The translations under genes were made by a program, and so were the position numbers. Below are positions 9,369 to 17,863 of a DNA stretch of 64,000 nucleotides, piece by piece. The notes beneath the pieces are model-generated. The model saw only the letters and a program-made list of their open reading frames with translations, did not search any database and was not told the DNA's origin. Location: contig PAQY01000022.1 in the NCBI GenBank assembly GCA_002709955.1, positions 1-64,000 of the forward strand, given 5' to 3'. Source of the DNA: Rhodospirillaceae bacterium. GTDB lineage: Bacteria > Pseudomonadota > Alphaproteobacteria > UBA8366 > Aestuariispiraceae. Every line of letters starts with the position of its first letter. Position 1 is the first letter of the stretch.

Positions 9369-9797
9369 ATGGCACGGAATTATTGGTTATTTAAGTCAGA
9401 GCCGGGCACATGGTCCTGGGACGATCAGGTCAAACGCGCTGATAAGGGCGAAGGCTGGGATGGTGTTCGGAATTACCAGGCCTCTAACAATATGAAGGCC
9501 ATGAAGATTGGCGATTGGGGCTTCTTCTACCATTCGGTCAATGAAAAGCAGATCGTTGGTATTGTTGATGTCATCGAGGAATACCATCCCGACCCGACCG
9601 ATGCGAAAGGGCGGTTTGGCATGGTCACGCTGCGGGCCATCCGTCCGTTTGAAAAGCCGGTTACCCTGGCCGATATCAAGGCGGAACCAGCCCTGGAAGA
9701 CCTGTCCCTGATCAAACAATCCAGACTGTCGGTGATGCCCATCCCCAAGGCGTCCTGGGATTTGATCTGTAAGATGGGACAGACACAGGCCGACTGA
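9369..9797 (+). CDS. EVE domain-containing protein
   Basis: A 142-residue stand-alone EVE-domain protein (PUA/YTH-like fold, related to human thymocyte nuclear protein 1). Visible hallmarks are YWLFKSEPGTWSWDD at the N-terminus, GVRNYQASNNM, GDWGFFYHS and the C-terminal LSVMPIPKASWD. The family is thought to recognise modified bases in nucleic acids. It starts 23 nt after the MFS gene behind GAGAGGGAGCC, a good SD. It is probably the last or penultimate gene of the small cluster beginning at the DksA-like gene. Confidence 0.9.
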   Translation: MARNYWLFKSEPGTWSWDDQVKRADKGEGWDGVRNYQASNNMKAMKIGDWGFFYHSVNEKQIVGIVDVIEEYHPDPTDAKGRFGMVTLRAIRPFEKPVTLADIKAEPALEDLSLIKQSRLSVMPIPKASWDLICKMGQTQAD

Positions 9798-9826
9798 CGC
9801 TCCTTTTACAGATTGGACCCTTAGCA

Positions 9827-10807
9827 ATGGGATTGCTCTCCATCACGCCGCGCCTGGACCCACAAATGGCACAGGCCTTGAAGATCGCGGCTGAACTTGC
9901 GGCAAAGACCAAGGAAAAGCATGGCTTGGGTGACGTTGCGGCAACCGACCTGCCTAACCAGCGCATCCTGTATAATGCTGACCGCGAATTCTGGAACCGG
10001 GACGCGCCAGAAATGGCGGAATCGACGGATATTACCATCGATACGGCAAATGGCCCGCTGGCGCTGCGCCTGCACCGTCCCAAGAATGCGACATCACCAA
10101 GCCCCGTGCTGATTTATCTGCATGGCGGGGGATGGATTGTCGGCAATCTGGACACACATGCCCGGATCATGCGCCTGTTGGCGGAGAAAAGCGGATGGTG
10201 CGTTCTGGGGGTGGATTATCACCTGGCACCAGAGGCGAAATTCCCGGTGCCCCAGGAGGACTGTCTGGCGGCGGCGCAATGGGTAATTACCCAGGGCGTA
10301 CAGCATGGGCTGGACCCAGACCGCATCGCGCTGGGGGGCGATTCCGCCGGCGGCAATATGTCAATGGCAACACTCCTTGCGCTGCGGGCCCAGGGTCAGC
10401 ATCACCGTGTGAAGGCCGCCCTGTTATATTATGGATCCTATGGTTTGCGGGATTCTGCTTCCCGCAGATTATGGGGCGGCGCGGAAGATGGGTTGAGCCC
10501 ACAGGACCTGGCCTTTTTCCGCACCTGCCTGATGAACAGCCCTGAAGAGATGACCGACCTCCGCTTCGACATACTGGCCAATCCATTGAACGACCTGCCA
10601 CCACTATACATCCTGGACGTCGCGATGGATCCGCTGGCAGATGACAGCGTTGCGCTGGCCCAGGCTGTTCAGGAAGCGGGGGGAACGATAGAGTACCGAC
10701 GTGTGGAGGGAGTCTTGCACGGCTTTCTGCATATGAGTGGCCATGTAGACGCGGCCATGACGGCGCTGACCGAAGGGGCGGCCTTCCTGCGCCACCATGC
10801 ACAATAG
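9827..10807 (+). CDS. Alpha/beta hydrolase, hormone-sensitive-lipase type (family IV)
   Basis: A 326-residue cytosolic esterase-like protein. The oxyanion motif HGGGW (YLHGGGWIVGN), nucleophile elbow GGDSAGGN, acid AMDPLADD and catalytic His (GVLHGFLHM) are all present and in the right order, so it should be active. There is no signal peptide. The natural ester substrate is unknown. A strong hairpin terminator follows about 20 bp after the stop. Confidence 0.9.
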   Translation: MGLLSITPRLDPQMAQALKIAAELAAKTKEKHGLGDVAATDLPNQRILYNADREFWNRDAPEMAESTDITIDTANGPLALRLHRPKNATSPSPVLIYLHGGGWIVGNLDTHARIMRLLAEKSGWCVLGVDYHLAPEAKFPVPQEDCLAAAQWVITQGVQHGLDPDRIALGGDSAGGNMSMATLLALRAQGQHHRVKAALLYYGSYGLRDSASRRLWGGAEDGLSPQDLAFFRTCLMNSPEEMTDLRFDILANPLNDLPPLYILDVAMDPLADDSVALAQAVQEAGGTIEYRRVEGVLHGFLHMSGHVDAAMTALTEGAAFLRHHAQ

Positions 10808-10827
10808 ACTTATCAGACAGCCAAAAT

Positions 10828-10866
10828 AAAACGGGCCGCTTCCTTATAGAAACGGCCCGTTTTTGA
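10828..10866. terminator. Bidirectional rho-independent terminator
   Basis: Arms AAAACGGGCCG and CGGCCCGTTTT flank a short loop. An A-run on one side and a T-run on the other give a U-tract in both directions. It separates the convergent hydrolase gene (+) and the F0 ATP synthase operon (-). Confidence 0.9.
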
Positions 10867-10903
10867 AAACTCAGTCAGACTGAAAGCCAGCCTTGAACCG
10901 TGC

Positions 10904-11401
10904 TCAATGAAGCTTTCCGGGCAGAGCCGAAATCGCGTCATCAATGGACTTATCGCCGCCTGCACCATTCATCGCTTTGGTCAGGACCTGCGTGGTGGCA
11001 CTGATTGCGATATCAACGGCCTGGTTCTTCACCTCAGCGATTGCATTTGCTTTCGCCTGAGAGATTTTTTCCACGGCCTGTTGTTCATGGCGCTCCATCG
11101 ATTGTTTCAGACGGGCGTCCATGTCTTTCTTCATCATTTTCGATTCGGACTTGGCGTTTTCGATAATCGACGCGGCCTGTTCGGTGGCTTCCCGTTGGGT
11201 GCGCTTCATTTCCGCCAAGGCAGACGTTGCCTCTTCTTTAAGAGTCTCAGCCTGTTTGATTTCATCGCGGATGCGATTAATCCGACCGTCGATTGCATTC
11301 AGAATGATCGAACGACCCTTCCAGAAAACCAACACAACGAAAATCGTGAACGAGACAAGAACCCAAAGATCTGTCGATTGGAGGATTGATTCATGTTCCA
11401 T
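10904..11401 (-). CDS. atpF: ATP synthase F0 subunit b
   Basis: A 165-residue peripheral-stalk subunit. One N-terminal membrane helix (about 12-28, VLVSFTIFVVLVFWKG) is followed by a long charged coiled coil that dimerises with b' and reaches up to F1 delta. It is the last gene of the minus-strand F0 operon, 4 nt after the b' gene. The presence of two different b-type genes is typical of Alphaproteobacteria and phototrophs. The F1 genes are not in this window, as expected for the class. Confidence 0.95.
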   Translation of the reverse strand: MEHESILQSTDLWVLVSFTIFVVLVFWKGRSIILNAIDGRINRIRDEIKQAETLKEEATSALAEMKRTQREATEQAASIIENAKSESKMMKKDMDARLKQSMERHEQQAVEKISQAKANAIAEVKNQAVDIAISATTQVLTKAMNGAGGDKSIDDAISALPGKLH

Positions 11402-11405
11402 GATC

Positions 11406-11999
11406 TCAGACCCCTTTCGCTGCCGCGTCTACAGCCTTGGTCACATCCGCTTTGGATGCCGCCTTGCCTGACAGTTTCTCGATAGAAGCCGCCGCGACTT
11501 CCTGCGCGACCTCGCGAATGGATGCCATGGCTTCTTTGCGGGCTTCCTCGATCGACGCTTCCGCATCGGTCATTTTAACCGCCAGATCGGCATCCAGCTT
11601 TTCCATTTTCTTGGCATGGTCCGCGACAATCTTTTCCTGCGCTTTACGCAGGATATCCTGTGCTTCTGACCGGGCCTCAGACAAAGCCTTTTCGACAGAC
11701 GCTTCCGCCTCTGCAATTTCAACACGCAGCTGCTCGGCCCGCTCCAGATCGGCACGGATCTTTTGTTCCCGTGACTCGATCACGTCCCCAACACGCGGGA
11801 CCGCGACCTTCCACATCAGGATAAACAGCGCGGCAAAAGTCACCGCCAACCAGAAAATCTGGCTGGAGAAAGAACTGGTATCCAATTGCGGCATGCCGCC
11901 CTGTTGTTCCGCCTCAGCCGCATAAACGCTGACAGAGCCGATCACGGAGACAACCGTCACAGCGGTAAGCTGCAGGCTGGATTTTAGAACCTTGTTCAT
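11406..11999 (-). CDS. atpF': ATP synthase F0 subunit b'
   Basis: A 197-residue second b-type stalk subunit. ATG 11999 is chosen over the in-frame GTG 12017 because AAGGGG lies 8 nt before it. The N-terminus (MNKVLKSSLQLTAVTVVSVI... VYAAEAEQQ) looks like a cleavable signal peptide with an AxA-type site. It is followed by the true membrane anchor (about 48-70, SQIFWLAVTFAALFILMWK) and a long Ala/Glu/Lys coiled coil. The order c-b'-b matches other Alphaproteobacteria. Confidence 0.94.
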   Translation of the reverse strand: MNKVLKSSLQLTAVTVVSVIGSVSVYAAEAEQQGGMPQLDTSSFSSQIFWLAVTFAALFILMWKVAVPRVGDVIESREQKIRADLERAEQLRVEIAEAEASVEKALSEARSEAQDILRKAQEKIVADHAKKMEKLDADLAVKMTDAEASIEEARKEAMASIREVAQEVAAASIEKLSGKAASKADVTKAVDAAAKGV

Positions 12000-12072
12000 C
12001 CTTGAAACCCCTTTCACTTGGATCCGGTGAGGGGCAGCCCTATTCGGACTGCCCCCAACTTGGCCCAGAGAA

Positions 12073-12297
12073 TTAGGCGAAAAGGATCAGGAAGGCGATC
12101 AGCAACGCATACAGCGCAACGGCTTCAACCAAGGCGAAGCCCAGCATTGCCAAACCGAAAACCTGGCTACGGGAAGCCGGGTTGCGGGCAACTGCGGTGA
12201 TCAGAGAAGAGAAGATGTTACCGATACCAAGACCCACCCCAAAGAGACAGATAACGGCCAAACCGGCACCAATCATTTTTGCTGATTCGAGATCCAT
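12073..12297 (-). CDS. atpE: ATP synthase F0 subunit c
   Basis: A 74-residue c-ring proteolipid of two membrane helices joined by the polar loop ARNPASR. Helix 1 has the Gly-rich packing motif GVGLGIGN. Helix 2 has the ion-carrying Glu at residue 58 ([11 protein letters not shown]). The residues around Glu58 lack the Gln/Ser set of sodium-binding rings, so proton specificity is inferred. It sits about 150 nt after atpB and 73 nt before the b' gene. Confidence 0.97.
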   Translation of the reverse strand: MDLESAKMIGAGLAVICLFGVGLGIGNIFSSLITAVARNPASRSQVFGLAMLGFALVEAVALYALLIAFLILFA

Positions 12298-12445
12298 TTT
12301 ACGCTCACTCCTTCAATAGGCACGGTCACAGCCGCGCTTCCGTTAAGGGCCGGACGGGGGCTATTTTGGCCCGCCCGTACCCGCGAAACTCTCAAAAACC
12401 ATCCGGCCCTGGGCCGGATGGGCACGCAAGATCAAACGGCCGCAA

Positions 12446-13177
12446 TCAATGCAGATGCAGGCTGTCGTTCAGATACAGACAGGTCAGAACCGTAAACACA
12501 TAGGCCTGCAGAAAGGCGACTAGCACTTCAAACCCGGTCAGTGCCACCATCAGCGCGATCGGCAGGATGCTGCCAACGCCAAAGGTCAATGTGCCGATCC
12601 CAAACACGAAGCCTGCGAAAACCTTCAGCATCGTGTGGCCCGCCATCATATTGGCGAACAGACGAACCCCCATGCTGACCGGACGGGACAGATAGGAGAT
12701 GATTTCAATCGGAATCATCAGCGGGTACAACCAGACAGGCGCCCCGCTTGGCACGAAGAAGCTGAAGAAATGCAGACCATGCTTCAGCAAGCCCACAATT
12801 GTGACCAACACGAAAACAAAGGTCGCCATGACCAATGTCACGATAATGTGGCTAGTGAAGGTAAAGCTGCCTGGGACCAGACCCAGCATGTTGCCAAACA
12901 GGGTGAACATGAACAGCGTGAAGATGAAGGGGAAATACTTCCGGCCCTCATCCCCAACATTTTCTTTGATCAGCCCGCCAACAAATTCGTACATGGATTC
13001 TGACATGGACTGCCACCGGCCCGGCACCATGGCGCGGCGGGACATGCCCAGCACCATAAACGCGGTAACCACGACAACCGTCACCGACATCCACAAGGCA
13101 GAATTGGTATAGGCCACTGAATCCACAGGACCTTCGACGATAGGCTTAATGATGAATTGTTCGAGCGGACCAGCCAC
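12446..13177 (-). CDS. atpB: ATP synthase F0 subunit a
   Basis: A 243-residue integral membrane subunit forming the proton half-channels beside the c-ring. The essential Arg is residue 172 in SMGVRLFANMMAGH. The last helix contains VAFLQAYVFTVLTCLYLND with the conserved Gln. ATG 13177 is preceded by AGAAGGGG. Length and motifs are standard. Confidence 0.97.
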   Translation of the reverse strand: MAGPLEQFIIKPIVEGPVDSVAYTNSALWMSVTVVVVTAFMVLGMSRRAMVPGRWQSMSESMYEFVGGLIKENVGDEGRKYFPFIFTLFMFTLFGNMLGLVPGSFTFTSHIIVTLVMATFVFVLVTIVGLLKHGLHFFSFFVPSGAPVWLYPLMIPIEIISYLSRPVSMGVRLFANMMAGHTMLKVFAGFVFGIGTLTFGVGSILPIALMVALTGFEVLVAFLQAYVFTVLTCLYLNDSLHLH

Positions 13178-13277
13178 GGCGAACCCCTTCTCGCTGTTAG
13201 TCCGGGCCTATTGGCCCGTTTCCCAAAACCGTTTTACGCATAGGCCCGACTCTGAGCCAAATTCCAATTACTTTTTC

Positions 13278-13697
13278 TTACTTTTTTTCCTGATCTTCCC
13301 GATCCCCATCCGCGTCGCCTGTTTCAGCGCCACCAGAATGGGACCCGGATCGGTCCCCGATACGCCGCCATCCGACGGTTTGATCCATGCCCATCGACAG
13401 GCGGTAGACATTCAAAACCCCGGCAGCCCCGCCGAAGAAGAAAAACACAACCATCAACCAGGGTGTGGTTCCAAGCCATTGATCCAGGCCATAGCCGACC
13501 CCAACCCCGATGCCAAGCGCCGCGACCAGTTCGGTCCCAAGGCGCATCGCATACCCAATCCCTTTCATTCCGGAGTCCGGCGCGTCCCCCTGTTCCTGTG
13601 ACTTGGAAGACCCCGTCCGTCCATCATACGCATCCCGCGCCGCGCGCAATCGCGCATCGAAATCCGCAGACGAAGACTTTTTGTCATCCCCGGTCAT
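13278..13697 (-). CDS. atpI: ATP synthase subunit I (AtpI/AtpZ family)
   Basis: A 139-residue accessory protein, first gene of the F0 operon. A charged N-terminal cytoplasmic part (DDKKSSSADFDARLRAARD) is followed by two membrane helices with the glycine-rich ALGIGVGVGYGLDQWLG and MVVFFFFGGAAGVLNVYR, and then an acidic tail. The family helps c-ring assembly or magnesium/calcium handling. The operon promoter should lie in the gap above 13697. Confidence 0.9.
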   Translation of the reverse strand: MTGDDKKSSSADFDARLRAARDAYDGRTGSSKSQEQGDAPDSGMKGIGYAMRLGTELVAALGIGVGVGYGLDQWLGTTPWLMVVFFFFGGAAGVLNVYRLSMGMDQTVGWRRIGDRSGSHSGGAETGDADGDREDQEKK

Positions 13698-13867
13698 GAT
13701 CGACCTTGCAGAAAGGCCAACATCACAGTGAGCACCCCTTCATCCTTGCATGCCGATCCGGGGCAAAAGCACCCTTTCAGACATGCGCGCGGACCATAAT
13801 CAGACTGCCTGAGAGAGTCAAGAAAAGCCACGCGAAAATTCCGCAACGCAGCATCCTTTTCTAACAA

Positions 13868-14126
13868 TCAGGAAAAGCCCAAATTCTCACGAAACCGCTG
13901 CATGAAGTCGGGTACACCAGTTCCATTCAATGTCTGGTTCAGAGCCATAGTCGTTTTGGGCCCAATCACGCCATCCTCCCTCAGCTTTGGACCAACTTTC
14001 AATTCCTGGGCTGGATGATCATTGAGCGTTGCCTGCAAGGCACGACCCCAGGAGGTTCCAGCCTCAATCTGCTGCCTTGCTTGCGATCGATTGTGTTGAA
14101 TTGTTAAAGTTCAGGTGTGTCGTCAT
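13868..14126 (-). pseudogene. Frameshifted peptidoglycan-binding-domain remnant
   Basis: On the minus strand an AAGGAG box (14135-14140) precedes ATG 14126 by 8 nt, opening a frame that reads MTTHLNFNNSTQSIASKAAD and then stops. In another frame the same stretch continues as QIEAGTSWGRALQATL, then ELKVGPKLREDGVIGPKTT and MALNQTLNGTG, ending at TGA 13868. The GPKLREDGVIGPKTTMAL core resembles a peptidoglycan_binding_1 motif. An intact SD and start followed by a frame break suggest a recently inactivated small gene. A real 20-residue peptide cannot be excluded. Confidence 0.55.
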
Positions 14127-14183
14127 CACAATTTCTCCTTTTTCGTGTTTCCCAGTGGTACGTTAGAATTTTGCGAGGGTGCT

Positions 14184-14846
14184 ATGCTTCGAATATTGTT
14201 GTTCAGTGTGATCGCGCAGTTTTTGGTCATCGCGCCTGCATTTTCTGAAACATCCCCTTGGCCTGAATACTGGAAGGAAATCGTTTCGCCGATTCCCAGC
14301 CCCGGAGGTGTGAAATGGTTTTATGGAACTTGGGGTCCGATAACTGACTATGACTACGCCCAGTTCAGTGAGGTCACGATAGTTCCCGGGGTTGAAATGA
14401 CCGACCAACCCTACGGAGCGTCTACGGCGTGGCAAGATCCCTATCGCGTGCTGTATGAGGGCGAAGATCGGGTCCTGCTGGGCTTTCATAACAAATGCGC
14501 GCCAAACGCCTATGTTCCAGAAGGTACCAAAAGCTGCCTGTATGTAAGGCTTTATGGGATTGTACTTCATGAAGACTACAAAAATCGCATGCTGATGATG
14601 CGCCTGCTTTGTGATGTGCAGCCTTATTCTCTGTATGAGCAGGATCCAGAGGCTTTCACCAAAATGCTGCTTGGTTCCCTGTGTGGAGCAAATTGGGATG
14701 AAATCAGAACAGGTAAAGGGTGGATGACACAAGTGCTCGTGCCCGGATCTACCTTGCGGTGGGACACAAAACGATACCTTCCACCAAATTGCGAAAACCC
14801 CCGCTACACCTTTGAAAACAATCGGTGTGGGATATCCCAAGATTAG
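14184..14846 (+). CDS. Hypothetical secreted protein with several Cys
   Basis: I do not recognise this 220-residue protein. ATG 14184 is chosen over 14115 because it starts a clear signal peptide (LLFSVIAQFLVIAPAFSETS, cleavage probably after FS) behind GAGGG. The mature protein is rich in Trp, Tyr and Pro (SPWPEYWKEIVSPIPSPGG) and has about six Cys that could form disulfides in the periplasm. The DNA is AT-richer than its neighbours, and the gene lies beside a frameshifted remnant, suggesting an acquired islet. No catalytic motif is visible. Confidence 0.65.
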   Translation: MLRILLFSVIAQFLVIAPAFSETSPWPEYWKEIVSPIPSPGGVKWFYGTWGPITDYDYAQFSEVTIVPGVEMTDQPYGASTAWQDPYRVLYEGEDRVLLGFHNKCAPNAYVPEGTKSCLYVRLYGIVLHEDYKNRMLMMRLLCDVQPYSLYEQDPEAFTKMLLGSLCGANWDEIRTGKGWMTQVLVPGSTLRWDTKRYLPPNCENPRYTFENNRCGISQD

Positions 14847-15120
14847 CGCGGAAAACCAGTGATCTGGATTATCAACAGGACAGGTACCTTGATGGTATCT
14901 GACATTACATACATTTTTCTGTTTTATGTTCGTGTTTTGTTCTTTTTTAATTATCATCTTAAACCCGTTCGTCTTCATTCCATTTTTTGGGAAGTTTTTG
15001 CGATCCCTAGGCAAAAAGCACTGAGGAAGATAACGCAATACCTACACCACCCTAGAACAGGATAGTCGTTTTGTCAATCATAAAAAGAACAAAAAGTATA
15101 AATATTATTGATCTTGAGCC
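14847..15120. other. AT-rich spacer
   Basis: A 274-bp AT-rich stretch between the orphan secreted protein gene and the 3' end of folE. No reading frame, hairpin terminator or repeat could be supported. Confidence 0.4.
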
Positions 15121-15717
15121 CTAGATCATCGCCAGGAATTCGCGGCGCATTTCCGGGTTTTCACGGAAGGCACCGGTCAGGTGGGTGGTGATTGTGCTGA
15201 CGCCCGGTTTTTGGATACCGCGTGTGGTCATGCATTGATGTTCCGCATCGATCATAACAGCCACGCCGCGGGGGCTGAGCACCCGGGAGATGGTGTCGGC
15301 GATCTGGACCGTCATCGTTTCCTGTGTCTGCAGACGACGGGCATAAATATCAACCACGCGCGCCAGTTTGGAAATGCCCACGACCCGGCTTTGCGGCAGA
15401 TATGCCACATGCGCCGTCCCGATGATCGGGACCATGTGGTGTTCGCAATGGCTGTGAAACGGGATGTTGCGCAGCATCACCATCTCGTCATAACCCTCGG
15501 TTTCTTCGAAGGTGCGGCGCAGTTCTTCTTCGGCGTCAATCGCATAGCCGGCGTAGAATTCCTCATAGGAACGCACGACGCGGCTGGGCGTATCCAACAG
15601 GCCCTCGCGGGTGGGATCATCGCCAGCCCAGCGCAACAGGGTGCGCACAGCGTCTTCCGCCTCCTCAAAACTGGGGCGAGCGGCGACAATCTTGGGGCGT
15701 AGCGCCTTGTCCGACAT
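15121..15717 (-). CDS. folE: GTP cyclohydrolase I
   Basis: Converts GTP to 7,8-dihydroneopterin triphosphate, the first step of tetrahydrofolate synthesis and a possible entry to queuosine. The 198-residue product has zinc-binding HCEHH and [10 protein letters not shown] and the substrate motifs [13 protein letters not shown] and [10 protein letters not shown], so it is the canonical type I enzyme. ATG 15717 has GAGG 9 nt upstream; ATG 15732 would add five residues. It is transcribed away from the Fe-S scaffold-like gene, so the 150-bp gap holds divergent promoters. Confidence 0.96.
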   Translation of the reverse strand: MSDKALRPKIVAARPSFEEAEDAVRTLLRWAGDDPTREGLLDTPSRVVRSYEEFYAGYAIDAEEELRRTFEETEGYDEMVMLRNIPFHSHCEHHMVPIIGTAHVAYLPQSRVVGISKLARVVDIYARRLQTQETMTVQIADTISRVLSPRGVAVMIDAEHQCMTTRGIQKPGVSTITTHLTGAFRENPEMRREFLAMI

Positions 15718-15868
15718 GACAAGCAACCTCATACCAATGCGCTTTAGCGGACTATCCGCGAACGCGTGAATGCGGGTATATCATTGCAATGACCGGCGAA
15801 GTCAACAATATCAGGGGCGACATTCGTTATTAGTTTTGTTCCATTCCGGCAACAAAGGGTGAATTTTC

Positions 15869-16327
15869 ATGGCAGAGCAAAGCCCGACCAATGCTCATGA
15901 GGCGCTGTACAATGCGCGTATCCTAAGCCTTGCCGGTGGGCTGAATAAAGAGGACCGATTGGCCCATCCCGATGCCAGCGTGCAAATGGACAGCCCCCTG
16001 TGTGGCAGTCGTATTCGTGTCGATGTGACAGTGGATTCTAACGGATTGGTACAGGCGTATGGACAACAGGTGCGTGCCTGCGCCCTGGGTCAATCTTCCG
16101 CTGCGATCATGAAGGCGCATGCCGTGGGGAAAAGTCTGAATGAATTGACCCAAATCCGCGATGCGCTGGAAGACATGTTAAAGCGCGACGGACCACTGCC
16201 TCAAGGGGAGTGGGCTGATCTGGCGGTGCTGGAACCAGCGCGGAGCCATAAATCCCGCCATGCCTCCATTCTATTGCCCTTCAAGGCGGTGGTTAAGGCG
16301 GTGCAGGAGGCCGTGAATGCCCGCTGA
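15869..16327 (+). CDS. NifU/IscU-like iron-sulfur scaffold family protein
   Basis: A 152-residue protein related to the IscU/NifU N-terminal scaffold domain. Two of the three family cysteines are present (SPLCGSR and [11 protein letters not shown]). The third position reads RHASILLPF, with Ala in place of Cys, so the classical three-Cys cluster site is incomplete. This divergent form recurs in Alphaproteobacteria that use SUF. It may bind a labile cluster or zinc, or have another role. Its stop overlaps the yidD start by 11 nt, so the two are one operon. Confidence 0.85.
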   Translation: MAEQSPTNAHEALYNARILSLAGGLNKEDRLAHPDASVQMDSPLCGSRIRVDVTVDSNGLVQAYGQQVRACALGQSSAAIMKAHAVGKSLNELTQIRDALEDMLKRDGPLPQGEWADLAVLEPARSHKSRHASILLPFKAVVKAVQEAVNAR

Positions 16328-16565
16328 TCCCAGCGCCCCCCGCATTGGTCTGGCGGCCCGTTTTCTTATGGGGTTAATCTATTTATACCGCTACACCCTC
16401 TCCTACTTCCTGGGTCGGCACTGTCGCTATCTGCCAACCTGTTCTGACTATGGGCTGGAAGCCATCCGGCGGCATGGTGCACTTAAAGGGGGGCGGCTGA
16501 CCTTGCGGCGGATAACGCGCTGCCATCCGTGGGGCGGGTCTGGCTATGACCCCGTTCCGGATTGA
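16317..16565 (+). CDS. yidD: Membrane protein insertion efficiency factor YidD
   Basis: An 82-residue member of the YidD family (formerly DUF37), a small membrane-associated protein that helps YidC-dependent insertion. Hallmarks are an amphipathic N-terminal helix ([18 protein letters not shown]), [19 protein letters not shown] and the C-terminal [16 protein letters not shown]. The gene usually sits next to rnpA/yidC; here it lies between a scaffold-like gene and glycosyltransferases. It overlaps the upstream gene by 11 nt. Confidence 0.95.
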   Translation: MPADPSAPRIGLAARFLMGLIYLYRYTLSYFLGRHCRYLPTCSDYGLEAIRRHGALKGGRLTLRRITRCHPWGGSGYDPVPD

Positions 16566-16571
16566 GTGCTG

Positions 16572-17258
16572 ATGGCCTCCCCCCCGACGCTGAGTGTTAT
16601 CATACCCACCCGCAATGCTGCCCTGCCGCTGGCGCGACTTTTGCCACAGTTAAACACGGCGCGGTTGGACCTGGATGTCATTGTCAGTGATGGCGGATCC
16701 CAGGATGACAGCGTGGAAATCGCCGCTCGCCATCAGGCGCGCATCACCCAGGCGGAGGGGGGGCGTGGGCCGCAGCTTCGCGCAGGCCAGGATCTGGCAT
16801 TCGGCGACTGGCTGTTCTTCCTGCATGCGGATTCGACCCTGCCACGGGGATGGGACGCCTATATCCTGGCCTTTATCACCAACCTGGCCCATCGGGATCA
16901 GGCGGCGTATTTTCAATTCCAACTGGACTCAGACTCCGCATCCGCACGCCGTTTGGAGCGCATGGTCGCCTGGCGATGTGGCACCTTTGGATTGCCCTAT
17001 GGCGATCAGGGATTGCTGATTTCCAAGGAATTTCTGGCGCGCCTGGGCGGCATACCGGATCTGGCCCTGATGGAAGATGTCGCGCTGGCCCGGAAAATTG
17101 GCAAGGCGCGCCTTGTCGCCCTGGACGCCCCTCTGCTGACCGCCGCCGATAAATTCCAGCGCGATGGATATCTGTGGCGCAGTGCAAAGAACCTGACATG
17201 CCTGTGCTTGTATTTCTGTGGCGCACCCAACCGATTGCTGCGGTGGATATATCGATGA
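16572..17258 (+). CDS. GT2 glycosyltransferase, TIGR04283-like
   Basis: A 228-residue family 2 glycosyltransferase. The N-terminus reads LSVIIPTRNAALPLARLL, followed by VIVSDGGSQDDS for nucleotide-sugar binding and the DxD-like LHADSTLPRGW. Size and motifs match the TIGR04283 group (annotated as arsenosugar biosynthesis or rSAM/selenodomain-associated transferase 2). It starts right after yidD; GTG 16566 is an alternative start two codons earlier. Its 3' end overlaps the next transferase gene by ATGA. The radical-SAM partner (ArsS-like) is not visible nearby, so the product is uncertain. Confidence 0.85.
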   Translation: MASPPTLSVIIPTRNAALPLARLLPQLNTARLDLDVIVSDGGSQDDSVEIAARHQARITQAEGGRGPQLRAGQDLAFGDWLFFLHADSTLPRGWDAYILAFITNLAHRDQAAYFQFQLDSDSASARRLERMVAWRCGTFGLPYGDQGLLISKEFLARLGGIPDLALMEDVALARKIGKARLVALDAPLLTAADKFQRDGYLWRSAKNLTCLCLYFCGAPNRLLRWIYR

Positions 17259-17863
17259 TCCACAGGCGAAGACATCTGATTTTGTTTGCCCGCGCCCCCC
17301 GTCTGGGCGTTGGAAAAAGCAGGCTGGCCCAGGATATCGGCAGGTTACAGGCCTGGCGCTTCTATCGTGGCAATCTGCAAACCATGATCCGGCGATTACA
17401 GGCCGGGCCCTGGACCCTGACGATCGCGGTCGCCACCCAGGAGGATGTGACCCATCCAGCCTTTGCCGGATTGCCCGTGATGGTTCAGCCCAGTGGCGAT
17501 CTTGGGGTCCGCATGAGTGGGATTCTGCGCCAGATGCCGCCCGGTCCCGCGATCATCATCGGCAGCGATATTCCCGGTATCCAATCCCACCATATTCACC
17601 AGGCCTTTAATACATTGGGGACCACCGACGCCCTATTCGGCCCGGCGGATGATGGTGGCTATTGGTTGGCGGGTCTGGCCCGTAGACGCCCGGTGCCCTA
17701 TGGTTTTATGCGAAATGTCCCCTGGTCAACACAGGGTGCCCTGACGGCAACACTGGCGACACTGCCAACAGATATGCGGGTCGGCTTTCTGGACACCCTC
17801 TCAGATATTGACGATGGGGCCAGCTATGCAACCTATTTGAAGGAAGGGGGACGTGCACGGTGA
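17255..17863 (+). CDS. Nucleotidyl/glycosyltransferase-fold protein, TIGR04282-like
   Basis: A 202-residue GT-A fold protein of the TIGR04282/DUF2064 group (rSAM/selenodomain-associated transferase 1). Diagnostic stretches are LILFARAPRLGVGKSRLA at the N-terminus, IIIGSDIPGI and the acidic ALFGPADDGGYWLAGL. ATG 17255 overlaps the preceding TGA (ATGA), which fixes the start although the frame is open to 17174. It pairs with the TIGR04283-type gene just upstream, as in many genomes, and is coupled to the kinase-fold gene downstream. Confidence 0.86.
   Translation: MIHRRRHLILFARAPRLGVGKSRLAQDIGRLQAWRFYRGNLQTMIRRLQAGPWTLTIAVATQEDVTHPAFAGLPVMVQPSGDLGVRMSGILRQMPPGPAIIIGSDIPGIQSHHIHQAFNTLGTTDALFGPADDGGYWLAGLARRRPVPYGFMRNVPWSTQGALTATLATLPTDMRVGFLDTLSDIDDGASYATYLKEGGRAR

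Noticed and set aside
14163-15038. 291-codon minus-strand frame across the orphan secreted protein
   Set aside because: The plus-strand frame has a signal peptide and SD; the minus frame has neither.
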